Source of the DNA: Megascapheus bottae
Taxonomy: Eukaryota; Chordata; Mammalia; Rodentia; Geomyidae
Length of the DNA: 64,000 nucleotides
Assembly: GCA_024803745.1 (NCBI GenBank)
Contig: JANJXV010000002.1
Span: 37,283,001 to 37,347,000 of the forward strand
Direction of reading: 5' to 3'
Shown here in pieces: positions 23,381 to 36,489 of the stretch (position 1 is its first letter; every line of letters begins with the position of its first letter). A program made the position numbers and the translations under genes. The notes under the pieces were generated by a model that did not search any database, had not been told where the DNA came from, and was given only the letters and a program-made list of their open reading frames with translations.

Positions 23381-25069
23381 CACCATTTTGAGAAGGCAAG
23401 TGGCACCGAAACATAGTATATATCTGGAGTAAAACCCTGAAGAACAAGACGGTATTTGAAAGGACTAAAGCATGGAGTTATAAATTGATTTATGGAACAT
23501 TTAGACATCCCGTGGAACTATCTTTTTTTTTAGATAGACTTGTAAATAAAAAGTTGGATACTTCTTGAGTTGAAAATACTGGTTTGGTGGGTGTCATGCC
23601 AAAGATGTTTGTTCAGATAGAACCTAGGCAGAATTAAATAAAACTCTAAATTTCACCAAATGAGTAATACCTGCTTGGTTTCAGAATTGTTTGAGTTTAG
23701 ATTTATTAAACCAGTAGCTTCAAATGCAGTCCTGTCTAATAGAACTCCTTCTGACAATGGAAATATCCTTGCTGTGTAATATAGTAAATAATTAGCCACA
23801 CGTATGTTACTGCTACGTACTTAACATATTTCCAGTATAACTGAAGACCTGCTTATTGTATATTTTATTTTATTTTGTCTTGATTTAAATAGGTATGTAT
23901 GTAGCTAGTGGCTTTTGTTTTGGAAATGTGTTTTCTAGTGGGTGTATGTTCTTCTCTACTATTATCACAGAGCTGCTTTAAAAATATTTTGACAGACTAA
24001 TTGCTCCTGAGGGGCTGTGGAAATATATATGTGGGTGTGGATATGTGCATATGCCTCTATCTGTCCTTTGGCAGAGGAAACAGCATCCTTTGAAATATAA
24101 TCATCAGAGAAATTCCAGGCCTACTTTGGATCACCCTAATTTGGCTTATTATCTTGTATATTAGCTTGTATCTTATATATACAATCTATTGTCTTATATA
24201 ACGAGATTTCACATTTGTAACTTGACTTATCAAAAAAAATCCATAACCATACCTCATCCATTGAAATGGAGAGGCTGAAGAAAAATCTTTGAATATCCAG
24301 TAACTCAGCAGTCCATCACTGAATGAGTTCCATTTCTTTTTCTTAACAAAGGAAAAGAAAAGAGGAATTGTAGAGGTAGCCATGAGCAGAGATACCTAGC
24401 AGAGCCTGTATTATGTATAAAAGATAGGTCAAGTTATAGTATTTTTCACTTTTAGGAAAGAGGATAAAAACTATTTTCTTCAGGAATATGTATTGTTGTA
24501 AAGCAAAAGACACCATGATGGTTTGAAATGTTAGTCTAGTTATAAGGCTGAAAGGGGAACAGCACTCACTAGTTCATGATCTTTATAATGTGTACCAAAT
24601 GTTTCCAGTTATCAAACAATGGATGTTATAAAAATGGAATCACTGCCTTCAAATAATTATGATCATGAACTGGTGCTTGATATTAATGCATGGTATTCCT
24701 GACTGAAATTTTCAAGATACAATTTTGCTTATGATGACATTTACTAAGATTATGGTTCACAAATTTTTCTATGACATAAATAATAATACTTATTCATCTT
24801 TCTGAATCAAAATAGATAAGGGTTAGGCACAATATACTGTCCTGGGATGAATCCTAAAACAGAAATAAGACCTGAATATATAAACTGGAAGATCTGAATA
24901 AAGTCTGAAGTTTAGCTTTTAAAGCAGTTAATATCGTAGTTTTAATAAGAACATCACAGTCAGGATCAGTGGAACCTAACTGAAGAATACATATTAATTC
25001 TCTATTCTATCTTTGAAACCTCTCTGTAAATCTACTATTATCCAAACATTGAAAGTATATTAAAAAATA
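23381..25069. other. No gene; possible hAT transposon relic at 23725-23950
   Basis: 'gtcctgtctaatagaac…aatggaaat…tgctgtgtaatatagtaa…ttagccacacgt' and 'agctagtggctttt' recall ends of hAT-Charlie MER elements ('tgtccaatagaaa…gccacatgtggctagtggct'). Weak. The rest is unique-looking. Confidence 0.35.
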
Positions 25070-25205
25070 GGCATGTGCCTTGTATACTGGCATTCTACTA
25101 TAATCCCAGCTCTCCCAGAGTTGGAGGTGGAGGCAGAAGGGACTGAGTCCAAGGCCAACCTGTTTTATGTAATGAGGCTCTGTCTCAACTCCACTCTTAG
25201 GAGAT
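25070..25205 (+). mobile_element. B1-like (7SL) SINE monomer, old
   Basis: 'actataatcccagctctcccagagttggaggtggaggcagaaggg…gtccaaggccaacctgttttatgtaatgaggctctgtctcaa' gives the 7SL/B1 order. Confidence 0.75.
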
Positions 25206-26183
25206 AGACATGGAAGATTAAGATTAAGCTTTTGCAAGCTCTCTTCCATTTACCTGGCAATCAGCTAAGTGGAGCTGGGCACCAGCCTTTCCCAGGAGAT
25301 GGGCCTGGCCTTGATTTCCCCTGGAGTTTCTAATGATTCCTCTAAGTATCTGCCTTGAGGCCCAAACTATCCCCTAATGTTTGTCCACAAGGACACTTTT
25401 CACATTTGCTCCATAAGAATTTACAGCAAAGAGTTGAAATCCCATCCCTGTACCCTTTCCTCAGGGTGTGCCACCTGCCACTAAATACACCATTGTGAAA
25501 GGATAGGTCACTCAGAGACACCAAAGGGAACAAGTTTTCTCTCATGTGCACAAGCGAGATCTAAAATACACCACAACATACTAAATTATACAAGACTGCA
25601 AAAGTATTTATACACAGTGAGTCCAAAAGAAGATACTTTTAGGGAAGGAACACCAAGGGCAATGTCTCTGTACCTCTGGTCTTAAAAAATAGTATTTATT
25701 AAAATGAATTCAAAAACAGAGAAAGGATAGGTTATCAGGCATCTGCTGATCATCTGTCCTGTGACAGATGGATACATTTACAAATTATACTAATGCCAGC
25801 ACACCTTATTTTTGGATTTTCTCTTTTGAGAATACCATATTTCCTTACCAATCCCTCGAAGAAAGTGAGGGGTGGACAGGCTGCTGCACAGAACATAAGA
25901 TTTGAATATGGAAAGTAAGACTAAAAGAACAGCTCAATTCATTTTCAAATCCAAACAATCTGGAAATTGTCATTCTAATTTTGATAATTCTAAGTCAGGC
26001 AAACAAGGGTTTGAATAAAACTATTGACTTATTCTTAGGAGAGGATCACAAAGGCTCAATAGCTGTGTACATGTGACCAGGTAAAATGATGTTTGTCAAA
26101 ACGAACTCCAATGAATGGAGAAAAAAGAGGGGTTTTTAAAATTATTTTCTTTCTCTCTCTCTTTTGTGGTGGATTTTTGTCGG
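25206..26183. other. No gene or recognised repeat
   Basis: Unique-looking sequence; no supported feature. Confidence 0.5.
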
Positions 26184-26196
26184 TACCTTTTGTCTT

Positions 26197-26256
26197 TTTT
26201 AATATTTTTATTGTAATTAATAAAAGGGTTACATGATATTTGCCAGATAGAAGGTA
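26197..26256 (-). mobile_element. Ultra-short (60 bp) L1 3'-end insertion, antisense
   Basis: Only the terminal L1 segment, antisense: 'ttttaatatttttattg…aagggttacatgatatttg…gatagaagg'. Flanked by the exact 13-bp duplication 'taccttttgtctt' (26184-26196 / 26257-26269). Same length and breakpoint region as the insert at 15091-15150, in a different site and orientation. Confidence 0.9.
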
Positions 26257-26269
26257 TACCTTTTGTCTT

Positions 26270-27634
26270 ATATGTAAGTCTATCCATTTGGGGCAGGTAA
26301 GGGAGATTCACAGAAACGGTGGGACAGTGAACAAAGGCCACAGTGATTCTCACTAGATACTATGTTGAAATTGCTCTGTACAACTTGTGAGGGAGGGAGG
26401 TCCAGAGGGAAAAACTGGGAGTGAACAGGGGAAGAGGTGAGACTGTTCAAAAAGAGATGTGCTCACTAACTGACGTATGGAAACGTAAACCCTCTGCAGA
26501 CTACATTTACAATCAAAACTAAAAGATTAAGTCATACTGTGTATGACTTTCATCCCTTTAAATCCAAAACCAAAAAAGGATTCACTTAGATGAAGCAAAA
26601 TTTTCAGAGACAGCACAATGTATTTTAAATGCCTAGTATATTTTGGGAAGCAACTATATGATTATGACTAGAAAACAACTGAATTTTCATGCTTAAGTTT
26701 AGAGGTTAGTAAGGGAAAGTCACTTGAAGGAAGAAAACTTCAACTTTCCATAGATGCCTATAGAAAGCTTTCACTTTCCACAGATATTGCTAATGAGGAG
26801 CAGGGCTTGCCGCCACAATTTCAAAGACGGCTGGAAATTTTTACACATTGGCATAGGCAAGCCTATTCAAGACCTTCTCACATCGTGAACAGGCTTTTAA
26901 ATAATGTGCGAAAATCTTGAATTTGTAATACACTTAGTACTCTCACATGACAAGTAAGGAAAGAAAAATCAATTCCCACTCTAAGAATGAAAAAGTCATC
27001 CTGCAGAAGCAATATTCCAATTGAATGAACAGTTTCAAATTTGAGCAACTGGCATTTTGGAAGCACATATTTATATTCCTTGAAGAAATTCAGGGCTCAA
27101 GGTTTCTTTAGCTTTCTATCAATGGATTTCTTTGGAGCCGAGGATAAGAAAGAAGAAAAGTGGTTCATGACAAAGTTCTCTGCTGCTCAGGCATTCCATA
27201 GCTCTGTGATTGTTCTTTTACTCATTGATCCTTATCACACCAAGAAGACTTCTGTTTTCTTGATGGTCTAGTAGCATTATTTTAGCTTGCCTAAGATAAT
27301 TTACTTTTAAAAAAAAGATATAGAGAAGTACTTTAAAAAAAAGAGAAGAGGATATAGAGATGCACTTCCAACATTTGATAAAAATGTGACCATGGTCTTT
27401 ATTGCCCGTGGTTACAAGTTAAATTATTTGACAATGTATAGAAATTAACTTCAGAGGACTGTCAAAAATAATCAGGAGGTGCAGGATTGCAGAAAGAAGT
27501 CCTAACATAGACATGAAAACTCCTTATTAGTTGAGCAATAATATGAAGAGAAAAAAATAAAAGAAATTCATTTCTGTATAAAGGAACAGAATAAAAGAAC
27601 CTGGTAAATTTCTCAAATATTTTTATTCTAGAAA
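26270..27634. other. No gene; 26400-26525 shares sequence with 60805-60895
   Basis: 26440-26500 ('gttcaaaaagagatgtgctcactaactgacgtatggaaac') is similar to 60830-60880 ('gtccaaaaagaaatgaactcattacctgacttatg'). This looks like a dispersed repeat tail that I cannot name. A small local A-rich duplication lies at 27309-27362. No gene is supported. Confidence 0.4.
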
Positions 27635-28711
27635 ATGTTCAGCCTTATTGGGACTGCATTAAACTGCAGAGCTTCTGTGTGGCAAAGGACATAGCTAGCA
27701 AGTTAAATAAAAAGCCCACAGAGTGGGAGAATATCTTCACTAGCCATACAATATACAAGGTCCTCACATCTAGAATATACCCACAGCTCAAAAAATTGAA
27801 TGTCTCAAAACCAAATCTTTAAAAAAACAACCATCCCATTAAAAGGTGGACTAAAGACTTAAAGAGAGACTTTGCTGAAGATGAAGTAAGAATGGCTTAT
27901 AGACGCATGAAGACTCAACCTGTCTGGCCATAAAAGAAATGCAAATCAAAACAACTTTGAGATTCCACCTCACTCCAGTTAGAATGGCCAGGATCAGGAA
28001 ATCCAATAACAACAGATGCTGGTGGGGAAGTGTCCAGTCGGGATCCTAGGATCCCTACTACACTGTTGATGGAAGTGTAAACTTGTTCAAGCACTCTGGA
28101 AAGCAGTATGGTGGTTCCTCAAAAGACTAAACACAGAACTCCCTATGATCCAGCAATCCCACTCCTTGGCATTTACCCACATGTCCAGGAACAAGGACAT
28201 ACTAAATCCACTAGCACAATGATGTTCATTACAACATTATTTACTACAGCTAAGGTATGGAACCAACCCAAATGCCCCTCTGTAGATGGTTGGATCAAAA
28301 AGATGTGGGATTTATACACAATGGAATTCTGTGCTGCTGTCAGAAAGAATGACATCGCCCCATTCATCAGGAAATGGAAAGACTTGAAAAAAATCATATT
28401 AAGTGAAGTAGGACTGACCCAAGGGAACATAGGCTCCATGGTTTCCCTCATTTGTAATAATTAGTACACATCTAGGACTCTCCTAGCAGAAAATTACAGT
28501 AGCTCAAAACCTACCTACTTATGGTCATATAGGATGAGACTAAGTGAAATGAACTCTAGGATATGGAAACAAGAGCTTTATCTTGTGTGATTGTTTTTCT
28601 TAATGTACTATGTTATTTCTCTTCTCTTTATTGCCCTTTGATTAATCTCATATTGTTATTGTATCTGACTTTTTTACCTGGTAGATTGTATACGCATTTA
28701 TTTGTTTATTT
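27635..28711 (+). mobile_element. L1 ORF2 C-terminus and 3'UTR start, split by PGAM1 retrocopy
   Basis: Sense L1: 'tattgggactgcattaaactg…' encodes the ORF2 stretch YWDCIKLQSFCVAK, and the last part is open from 28108 to a stop at 28462-28464, with '[12 protein letters not shown]' and 'GWIKKMWDLYTMEFCAAV' motifs. A deletion near 27910-27925 and an in-frame stop near 27818 break it. The 3'UTR is interrupted at 28712 by the PGAM1 insertion and resumes at 30552. Confidence 0.9.
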
Positions 28712-28727
28712 GAAATAGGGAAGGGAA
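28712..28727 (+). repeat. Target-site duplication, left copy (PGAM1 retrocopy)
   Basis: 'gaaatagggaagggaa', identical to 30536-30551. Upstream context 'ttt/gaaa' is a permissible variant of the L1 endonuclease site TT/AAAA. Confidence 0.93.
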
Positions 28728-28807
28728 GGGCGGAGGCACGCAAGTGCCAGGGGTTTTAGGCGAGCAAGGGGAATCTTGGCCATTCTCATTCCACGCTCCA
28801 TCCCTAA

Positions 28808-29089
<282 letters not shown>

Positions 29090-29092
29090 TAA

Positions 29093-29239
<147 letters not shown>

Positions 29240-29242
29240 TAG

Positions 29243-29680
<438 letters not shown>

Positions 29681-30121
29681 TGACCTCTTCTATCTTAAGT
29701 TGTAGGTAGCTGCAGATGGGGACCAATGGCTCCCATTTTCATTTTTAGTATTGTCTCTTGCACCCACTCCCTTCATAGAATCTAGTCAGAATGGCACCTT
29801 TGGGATATAGGTTTGCAGCCTAAAGCTCAGGAAGGCTCCTTTTAATTCAGGAGGGTTGAGTGATAATAATTTCAGTTTTTTCTAGTGCTTTGTTTACTAA
29901 GTACCTGCTTGAATGAATTGTGGTTAGGCAGGAACTCTGCCATGGCATGACCAATGCGAAGCCAGAGTTCATTGTGAGCCAGGCCTGGCTCCTAAGCTCT
30001 GATCATCAGGTCCCTGTTGGAAGGTGACTTCAAAACAGCTATTGCCTCCTGACTCCAGAGGTGCTGGCTCCAGATGGTTAGGATCAACCACCCGGAGCTA
30101 TATTCTTGTGTTACATAAGGA

Positions 30122-30196
30122 AATATATATATATATATATATACATGTATATATATGTATGTATACACATACACACACACATATATGTGTGTGTAG
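30122..30196. repeat. TA/TG-rich microsatellite in the PGAM1 3'UTR
   Basis: (AT)n followed by alternating TATG / ACAC / TGTG units, partly self-complementary. It lies within the retrocopied 3'UTR. Confidence 0.9.
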
Positions 30197-30535
30197 AGAT
30201 AATACTGAGTAAAAACCTTTCTAGGGTTTTTTGTGGCAGTTGAAATAGTCACACATGTGATAATCAGAAGAGAAGCCATTCCTCACACCACTAAGGGAAA
30301 GTTCCTTGGCCTCAGAGGACAGGAATGCTTCCTATTTCTACTTAAACCCCTCCTGCCTTGTTCTGTGGCAATGAAATTCTTCTTAATCGTGTCCAAGTGT
30401 TTCACTGTGTCTGGTTTCTGAATCATGTTCTAGTTGTTTGGCTCTGCCACATGAACCCTATACTCATTTTGATAATAACTACTAAATCTCTCCAGATCAG
30501 TGTAATAAAGGAGTGATGTGCAATTTTAAAAAAAA

Positions 30536-30705
30536 GAAATAGGGAAGGGAAAGGGGGCAAACAAGATGATTGGGAGGGAGTGGGGAGAGGGAGATGGGGA
30601 CAAAAGCATGAGAAGGGGTATCAATGTGTAAGAAGTAATGCACCTCCTACATAAGAAATGTAACTGTAACTTCTGTAATACATTATCCAAGAAATAAAAT
30701 TTTAA
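30536..30705 (+). mobile_element. L1 3'UTR end, continuation of 27635-28711, with right TSD copy
   Basis: Begins with the right 16-bp target-site copy (30536-30551), then the G-rich L1 3'UTR, 'gggacaaaagcatgagaagg', 'tatcaatgtgtaagaagtaatgc' and an A-rich end at about 30705. Aligns with 15321-15462. Confidence 0.92.
30572..30591 (+). other. G-quadruplex motif in L1 3'UTR
   Basis: Four G-runs (3, 3, 4, 3) with loops of 1, 3 and 3 bases: 'gggagggagtggggaga' then 'ggg'. Fits the canonical G4 pattern on the L1 sense strand. Confidence 0.8.
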
Positions 30706-30714
30706 AAAATAGGA

Positions 30715-31210
30715 AACAGCAAATGAAGAAATATGGAAAAAACAGAATTCTTTGCAAAACTAGTGGGATTGTGAGATGGTACAAAAATCTATATGATACA
30801 GGATTGCAGTTCTTCAAAGTATAAAGACAGAATTACTACATGATCCAACAATTCCACTTTTGAGACACATTCAAAAAAGTTCAAAATGGAAATTCACAAA
30901 AGTAATAATAAACACTGTAGCACCATGATTTACACTAGCCCCAAAGTAGAAACATCTCAGTTAACTGCACAGGGATAAATGGATTTTAAAAATACACTAC
31001 ATTTGTACAATGGAGTGTTGTGTAGTTTTATGAAGGAAGAGTATTCTGACATATGCTGTCGTTTAAGCTCATTTCAAAGCTGTTGTAAATGAAATAAATC
31101 AATTAGAAAAATAAAATGTTATGTGATTGTACCATTATGAAGTACAGTCGCACTCATGAAATCAGAAAGTGGAATGATAGATGTCAAAAATTAAAGGGGA
31201 GTTTGTGGGG
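30715..31210 (+). mobile_element. Ancient L1 ORF2 end
   Basis: Sense but highly diverged: 'actagtgggattgtgagatggt', 'aattactacatgatccaacaattccac', 'caccatgatttacactagcccc', 'acaatggagtgttgtgtag', 'gtattctgacatatgctg'. These follow the ORF2 C-terminal order of old mammalian L1s. All frames are broken. Confidence 0.75.
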
Positions 31211-31543
31211 GGAAAAAAGAGACTGAGCTGAGTTAGATACGGGGCAGCCATAGTGGTAGGGTTCATTCACCTGAGACTCCCACAATGTGATTATCCAGAT
31301 GTTACCCCTGACATCGATGCACCTACCCAGGCCCTTTGACCTGGAAGGCTCTAAATTTTAAACTCCCCATGCCAGTGCCTTGCTTTGTTTTTCTGAGGCT
31401 TTCTACATGGCTTCAATGCCTCCTGCCCCATATAATTTTGGAAATTGATAAACATCTTAAAAGAGAAATGAGCCTTTACTTGGACTCAACCCTCCATAGC
31501 TTCCTCCTTCCTGGAATCCTATTCCCAAGCTGTCCAGCTTGAC
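31211..31543. other. No gene; possible L2 3' scrap
   Basis: 'gcttcctccttcctggaatcctattccc' near 31498 recalls the L2 3' region. Frame 31336-31542 has no recognisable product. Confidence 0.35.
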
Positions 31544-31559
31544 AGGCCTTCTTACTTCT

Positions 31560-31914
31560 TTTTTTTCGTATATTTTTATTGTAATTAATAGAAGGGTTAC
31601 ATGATATTTGCCAGATAGATGGTGCATTAATTTCCATACATTGATACCCTTTCACATATCTTGGTCCCCATTTCCCTCCCCCCCACCCCCACCACTCATC
31701 TTGTTTTCCCCCGTTCCCTATCCAATTTCAAATAACCAAATACAAATATATCCAATATATCAGATAACAAAGTGAGATACTGTAACAATATGAGATAACC
31801 AAGGGACAGCAAAAGAGATGAGAGATAACATAGTACCTTAAGAACAACAATCATTCAATATATGGCTTATGTTTCTATATCCTAGAGATCCTTTCATTTA
31901 GAGTCATACTATGT
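31560..31914 (-). mobile_element. L1 3' end, 5'-truncated (355 bp)
   Basis: Same 3'UTR family as 4414-4807 and nearly the same length. Exact 16-bp duplication 'aggccttcttacttct' at 31544-31559 and 31915-31930. The C-rich G4 block is at 31673-31690. Confidence 0.93.
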
Positions 31915-31930
31915 AGGCCTTCTTACTTCT

Positions 31931-33553
31931 AAATGCTTCACCTTTCCTCAAGAGAACTCTCTGCCTGAGAAAATCACAGGTTTTCAGTCTCTTGCTCTGT
32001 ATCCACAATCAACAAGTGACTCCTTTCCCCCAGGACAAACGTCACTGACTACAGAAGGTCGCTCACCTCTGCTTTGCCCATACCAAATGCCTGGTCCCTA
32101 GAGACTTGATGATTTTTCACAGCATACCAATATTTTCAAACTGATTTCTAATTAAGTTTTAATTAATTGAAGCTAATGATAGCTCAATGATAGCAAGGAT
32201 GGCAACAAATCAGAATAGAACTAAATTTTTTTCTACCATAGCTTTAATTCATACAGTCAAAAGAAGATATATTTTTAATTAAAGCAATTATCAAATGATG
32301 TTTAATGCTAATGAAAAATAAGACATAAGGGATATCTATCAATTCACATGTTGTACAATCGTATACTATATGGTTCAAAAAGCTGTGAGAAAGAAATTTG
32401 GATGTTTTCGTCATAAAGAAAGGATATTTTTTAAGATGTATATTATACAAAACAGCGCATAGAACTTCAGTAATAGCTACAAGTTTTATTTTTTATGTAT
32501 TCATTTAATATGAACTGAAATTTTAAAAGCATAGTATCAAATGATACAAAATATACATTATTTGTAGAGTTTTGATTACAAAATTTTTATCAAACATGTT
32601 TTGTGTATTTGATGAAATTATCTGGAAAAATAAGTTACTCAGCACTCCAGAAGGCCTCTTGTAGTGATTTTCCTTCCTAAAGAGTTGGTCTTCACTATTA
32701 AAAACATTTTTGCTGTGCTTCATTTTCTACCTTTTGGAATAATTCCAATAAAGTCTTTGTATTTGCTTTGTTTTAGCTTCTGTAGCTCGCCCTAATTCTG
32801 TGGTATTTTATTCATTAATTTTATTGTATTAATAATTTAGCTACAATTAAAATGGCTTCAACTGAAATTGCATGCATGTCTTTTTACATTTAAGAGTTAA
32901 AGCATAATTCATTATTAGAGCAACGAAAACATGAAATACCACATATACCATTATGAGTTCATAAAAAGTAATTAGGTATTCCGTGCAGTACTTATTACCT
33001 TAGTTGATACTTATTTTAAAGCACATGGTATTATTCTATTTATATGGTTTATGCTATGCAATAAACACAAATGCAATCTACTTAAATTCTTTGGTAGCAA
33101 ATTAAAGCAGAAATTGAACTTGTCTGTAACTTTATAAATAACAATGATAATTCCTCTTCAGCATTGCTTTTCAGAGGAAAAAAACCATTTTTGACCTGTA
33201 ATCATTTACAAAACAATAATAGTTGAAATATTAAGAAATGACATAGTGATCAATAATTGACTCTAAATTCATGTTTCACTCTTTGGAACATAATTAGATG
33301 GACAGCTAAAAAAGATTATATGCTCTCTATTCACATAGAAGCTAATTATTTTTTACTGCTCCTTCAATATATATAGCTTAAAGAGACATGTCTGAGAAAT
33401 ATTTTCATCAAAGAAATAACGGAACAATTCTTAGCCACAAGTGACTATTTATTAAACCAGAAAAGCCAAAATAACTGATTTTTACCATGTCTTGTCCTTT
33501 TATAATAGTCCAAATCCTAACATCATGTCTCAGTCTCCCTACCCCCAAAGACA
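31931..33553. other. AT-rich, repeat-poor; no gene
   Basis: 1.6 kb with no recognisable repeat, very AT-rich from 32100 on, with many ATTA/TAAT motifs. Candidate conserved noncoding DNA, but composition alone proves nothing. Antisense frames at 32244-32723 are unsupported. Confidence 0.4.
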
Positions 33554-33565
33554 GACAGACGGACA

Positions 33566-33616
<51 letters not shown>
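33554..33616. repeat. (GACA)n/(CA)n microsatellite
   Basis: 'agacagacggacagac' leads into about 25 CA units, ending 'cacgtgtg'. Lies 20 bp from the tail of the antisense SINE that follows. Confidence 0.97.
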
Positions 33617-33619
<3 letters not shown>

Positions 33620-33637
33620 TGCTATTACTTGGGGGGA

Positions 33638-33845
33638 GTTTTGTTTGTTTGTTTGTTTGTTTTGCCAGTCCTGGGCTTGAGCTCAGGGCCTGATCACTGT
33701 CCTTGGGCTTTCTCAAGGCTAGAGCTCTACCACTTGAGACATAGCACCACATCTGGCTTTTCTATGTATGTGACACCAAGGAATTGAACCCTGGTCTTTG
33801 TGCATGCTGGGCATGCATTCTACCATCAGGCCAAATTCCTAGCCC
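33638..33845 (-). mobile_element. Dimeric ID-like SINE, antisense
   Basis: (GTTT)n (tail), 'gccagtcctgggcttgagctcagggcc', 'tctcaaggctagagctctaccacttgag', 'catgctgggcatgcattctacca', 'aggccaaattcctagccc': the exact antisense order of the 32-232 family. Confidence 0.9.
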
Positions 33846-34744
33846 ACTTGGGTAAATTTTTGTGGGGGTTTTTTCATTTGTTTTGTTTTGGAGAACTAAT
33901 TAGTAACAATACTGAGTAGATGAAAGACACGATAAATTTAAAGTGTCTTCTTAAACTATTGGAGGAAACCAAGGGAAATGAGAACCTTTTCCAAATAATA
34001 TTTCTTTCTATTTTTTCATTGACTCGCCTCTTTTGAAAGATGGGCAGCTAATTCTTCCTAGAACAGCTCAAGAGGAGGACTTGCAGTGTTGAGGGCCTGG
34101 TACTAACGCTCCACTGTGATTTTAGTTGGGTACAGAATTATTTTTCATCCATGGAACCCTGAATCCCCAAGTAGGAGAAAACTTTACAAATCATCTGCTG
34201 CAATGCTGAATTTGATGCTAATATGCTCCCCCTAACAGTTTATTGTTACTATTCAATGCAGTGAGTAGAAGATGATGGATCCAAAGACAGGCTAGGACAT
34301 CCTTAGATCACAAACAAATCTCCCAGAAGCTTTAACTGCCTGGCCTTCATCCAAACTTTTCAAAATTAGAAAGTTAGTCATGTTCCGTATTTGAAGATCT
34401 CCAACATTTCCTGATTTGACACATTTTAAGTTTCCCCAAAGCAAATATTTACTGAAGTGCTACTGGAGTGGAAAGTATTGTGTTAATAGAAATATATAAA
34501 AAATAGCTTTGTCAGTATGCATCAAAATGAAAGAGGAAATATTTGTTGAGTACCCAGTAATTATTTATTCACTCATGTATTCAGTGATATAGGAAAGCAA
34601 CCGTTATGTGCAAGAATCTGCAAAGTACTAAGAATCAGCAATAACATTCACAAATTTTTGGATGGATAAATGAATGAAAAATTGGAAAGATGAGAGATGA
34701 GATAATATATACCTTCAAAAATTAAACTAATGACATTTTTTGTA
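33846..34744. other. No gene; possible MIR/L2 scrap near 34540-34640
   Basis: 'tatttgttgagtacccagtaatta…' resembles the antisense L2/MIR 3' end. Otherwise unique-looking. Confidence 0.4.
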
Positions 34745-35045
34745 AGTATACGTGTTTGAAATTCAAGGCCTAATGATTGTGAGGAAGATGTTCTGCCATT
34801 TGAGCCACACATTCACTTCTGCTCTGTTTGCTTTAGTTATTTTTTTTTTCAAATAAGATCCTATGTTTTTGTCCTGAACCACAATCCTGTCATTAAAGCC
34901 TCCTGTGTATCTGGGATGACAGGCTCATACCACCATGCTCACCTTCTATGTTGAGAGGAGATCTCAGTAACTTATTGTCCAGGCTGACATTATCTACTTG
35001 CTCAGGAGCTAGGGATTTGTAGGCATAATCTATTGTATCAGGCCA
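34745..35045 (-). mobile_element. B1-dID composite SINE, antisense, old
   Basis: dID half 'ttctgccatttgagccacacattcactt', then 'gaaccacaatcctgtcattaaagcctcctgtgtatctgggatgacaggctcataccaccatgc' (7SL part). A further 'ttattgtccaggctgac…ctcaggagctagggatttgtaggca' suggests a second 7SL-like unit. Diverged. Confidence 0.65.
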
Positions 35046-36475
35046 AATCTTAATGTCTTCTGTTCTTAAAATATTATGAACTATTCTGAGCTATCACTCT
35101 AGAATCTACAAGATTCTATATTAAAATCTTGAAGCATGCTTATATTCTGTGATGTTGAACTATTTGCATACAATGGCTCTGGGAAAGAATGGCTCAGATT
35201 CTTCTATTCTCCTATTCTTCTGGTAGCCAGTTCCCTGAACTGGGCACATTAATAATATAACTTCAGGAACGAGTGACATCCTACTTGTAATACTGTACTC
35301 AGCACATCCCAGAAGCTCCATTTCCTATGAACAGTACTTTCGCTTTCTATGCTTAGTACCGCTGAATTCCAGGAAAGGATTTCTCACAAGTCAGTGAATA
35401 AAATATTTTGTTTTAGGTTACAATTTCTTCATTATAAAGTATTTCTTACAAGCTTCCATGATAATGGATGCATAACAAGTTTTTAGCTGAATGTTTCATC
35501 TCTTTTACAGCAATCCTACTACCCAGGAATTAGTCACTGTTGATAATGTGGAATCTATTCTTTCATTCTTCTTGATAGTCACTCAGTGCTTGAACAGACA
35601 CAAGCAGTGTGGAACAGAGACGCTATAAATCCTACCCAAAACAGGCCTAATGAATTTTTTAAATTAATTATGCCAACAAAAATATAAGATTCTGGTGTCT
35701 CCACCATTCAACTTATTCTTGCTCCAAACCTTTTTTCTACATGATTCTTTGTAAAACTTAAAATAAGTATAGATTATTTTATATTAGGGAAAATATGTAA
35801 GCAGTTGGTACTTTATCTTAGGGTTATTCGGAGTTTCAAATTTTGTCAACTATCATGTGGGGCTAAACAACGTTTTGACTTGCAGTGTGCCAAACAGTTA
35901 ATAGAGGGAATTTAATTTGTTTGTTTCTTGTGAGTTTTGCCATTGAGCTTTCTGTTGGAAAGCTCTCCCTTAAAAACACACTTTATTGGCTCTAATTAAG
36001 AATGCATCCAGTAGTGTTCTCTCAGGCTTTGGATGCCTGCTGGCTTAATTTTTAAGCTTCTCCATTCCCCATAAAAGTACTGAATTGAATTTAAAAGTCT
36101 ATTCCTACAGAATTACCCCTTAGTGTGCACACCACTCACACATCTGCAGAAAAGATTAAAATACTATTTACTACACATAGCAGACATTGTTTCTTAAAAA
36201 TGAATGGGAAATAAGCCTATAGTTTAGCAATAATTTTTGCAATGTAAGTTTTTCATACATTTTTTTGTTTTCTGCTTTATTTCTACCCAAACAAGTTAAG
36301 AGTTGTCTTCAAAGCTACAGAATTTAGGAAAATAGCTCTAAAAACTCAACAAACAGATGCGTATCCTTTCTTTTCAGAGACTAGCAATGTCACCATTGTT
36401 TCTATATAAGCAAGATTTATGTGACTAGTTTTAGGATTTTCTCATTGGGTAGATCTATGCATTACCTTTGATCAA
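35046..36475. other. No gene; repeat-poor, 35880-36130 conserved-like
   Basis: No repeats recognised. 35880-36130 contains balanced sequence with homeodomain-like 'ctaattaag' and 'cttaattttt' motifs. A regulatory role is conjecture. Confidence 0.35.
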
Positions 36476-36489
36476 AAATGGTAAGCATA

